DNA from: a virus
Virus record (IMG/VR): IMGVR_UViG_3300020122_000603
Coordinates: 1-36,606 of that record
Direction: 5' to 3' (one strand)
DNA: 36,606 nt
The notes below the pieces were generated by a model, which was not told the origin of the DNA, did no database searches, and saw nothing but the letters and a program-made list of their open reading frames with translations. A program made the position numbers and the translations under genes. Shown piece by piece: positions 36,526 to 36,606 of this stretch (positions are counted from its first letter, which is position 1; each line of letters opens with the position of its first letter).

Positions 36526-36606
36526 CCGAAAAACCCGGTTTTAAGGAGGGGGAATCGTGCAAAAATCATACCTGAATCGACGATTGGGACCTGTTTTATC
36601 TACGGG
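36480..36606. repeat. Right copy of the 127-bp terminal direct repeat
   Basis: Identical to bases 1-127. It holds the end of the replication initiator (stop at 36523-36525) and the ribosome-binding site and first 50 bases (36557-36606) of the gene annotated at 78-308. Confidence 0.95.

Noticed and set aside
1-36606. CRISPR array or diversity-generating retroelement
   Set aside because: No regularly spaced repeats with unique spacers, no Cas genes, no reverse transcriptase and no template/variable repeat pair were seen.

Overview
This window is one complete circular phage genome. The first 127 bases recur exactly as the last 127 (1-127 and 36480-36606), so the unique genome is 36,479 bp and the ends fall inside a replication gene. 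It encodes a temperate phage with podovirus-type virion genes: large terminase, portal, scaffold, major capsid protein, connector, nozzle, fibres and three internal/ejection-type proteins. It also has an integrase gene and an attachment site made of the 3' half of a tRNA-Gly(GCC) gene. The host is a bacterium with strong GGAGG ribosome-binding sites. A lipoprotein and an exported nuclease suit a Gram-negative host, but the host cannot be named from this sequence. No DNA or RNA polymerase gene was seen, so replication and transcription probably rely on host enzymes.

Layout, left to right. (a) 1-523: tail of the replication operon (replication initiator, then two small genes). (b) 520-2989: a divergent control region with a ribbon-helix-helix regulator on the minus strand and a sigma70-like promoter driving an early operon that contains a YqaJ-type exonuclease. 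(c) 2949-4215, minus strand: a tightly overlapping lysis cassette (holin-like protein, T4-type lysozyme, exported phospholipase-D-type nuclease). (d) 4258-7267: back-to-back promoters, a short catalytic-domain-only tyrosine recombinase, small unknown genes and an RNA ligase, with three copies of a 19-bp motif in the gaps. (e) 7433-12079: about thirteen small overlapping genes, many joined by ATGA/GTGA stop-start overlaps. (f) 12098-33454: the virion module, interrupted by a minus-strand island of three small genes (12775-13621) and carrying a P-loop kinase among the tail genes. (g) 33426-35145: lipoprotein, integrase and a possible winged-helix protein. (h) 35146-36525: attP, a strong hairpin and the replication initiator.

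The most distinctive features are non-coding or overlapping signals. The replication initiator gene contains four 17-bp palindromic iterons followed by an AT-rich tract, an arrangement like the lambda O gene and its origin; one iteron is inverted and out of the protein frame, so the DNA sequence itself seems to be selected. A near-identical C-rich/AATTTAGGG box sits at four gene boundaries in the virion module. A 14-bp sequence is shared between the early promoter and the lipoprotein promoter. The integrase start is weak, and an upstream frame reaches it through a run of eight A residues.

How the parts fit together (inference): lysogeny through integrase and tRNA-Gly attP; control by the ribbon-helix-helix protein and possibly the wHTH protein; theta-type replication from the intragenic origin with host enzymes; virion assembly from the 13.6-33.4 kb module; release by the minus-strand cassette. 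I did not find a clear small terminase, helicase loader, single-strand annealing protein or CI-type repressor.
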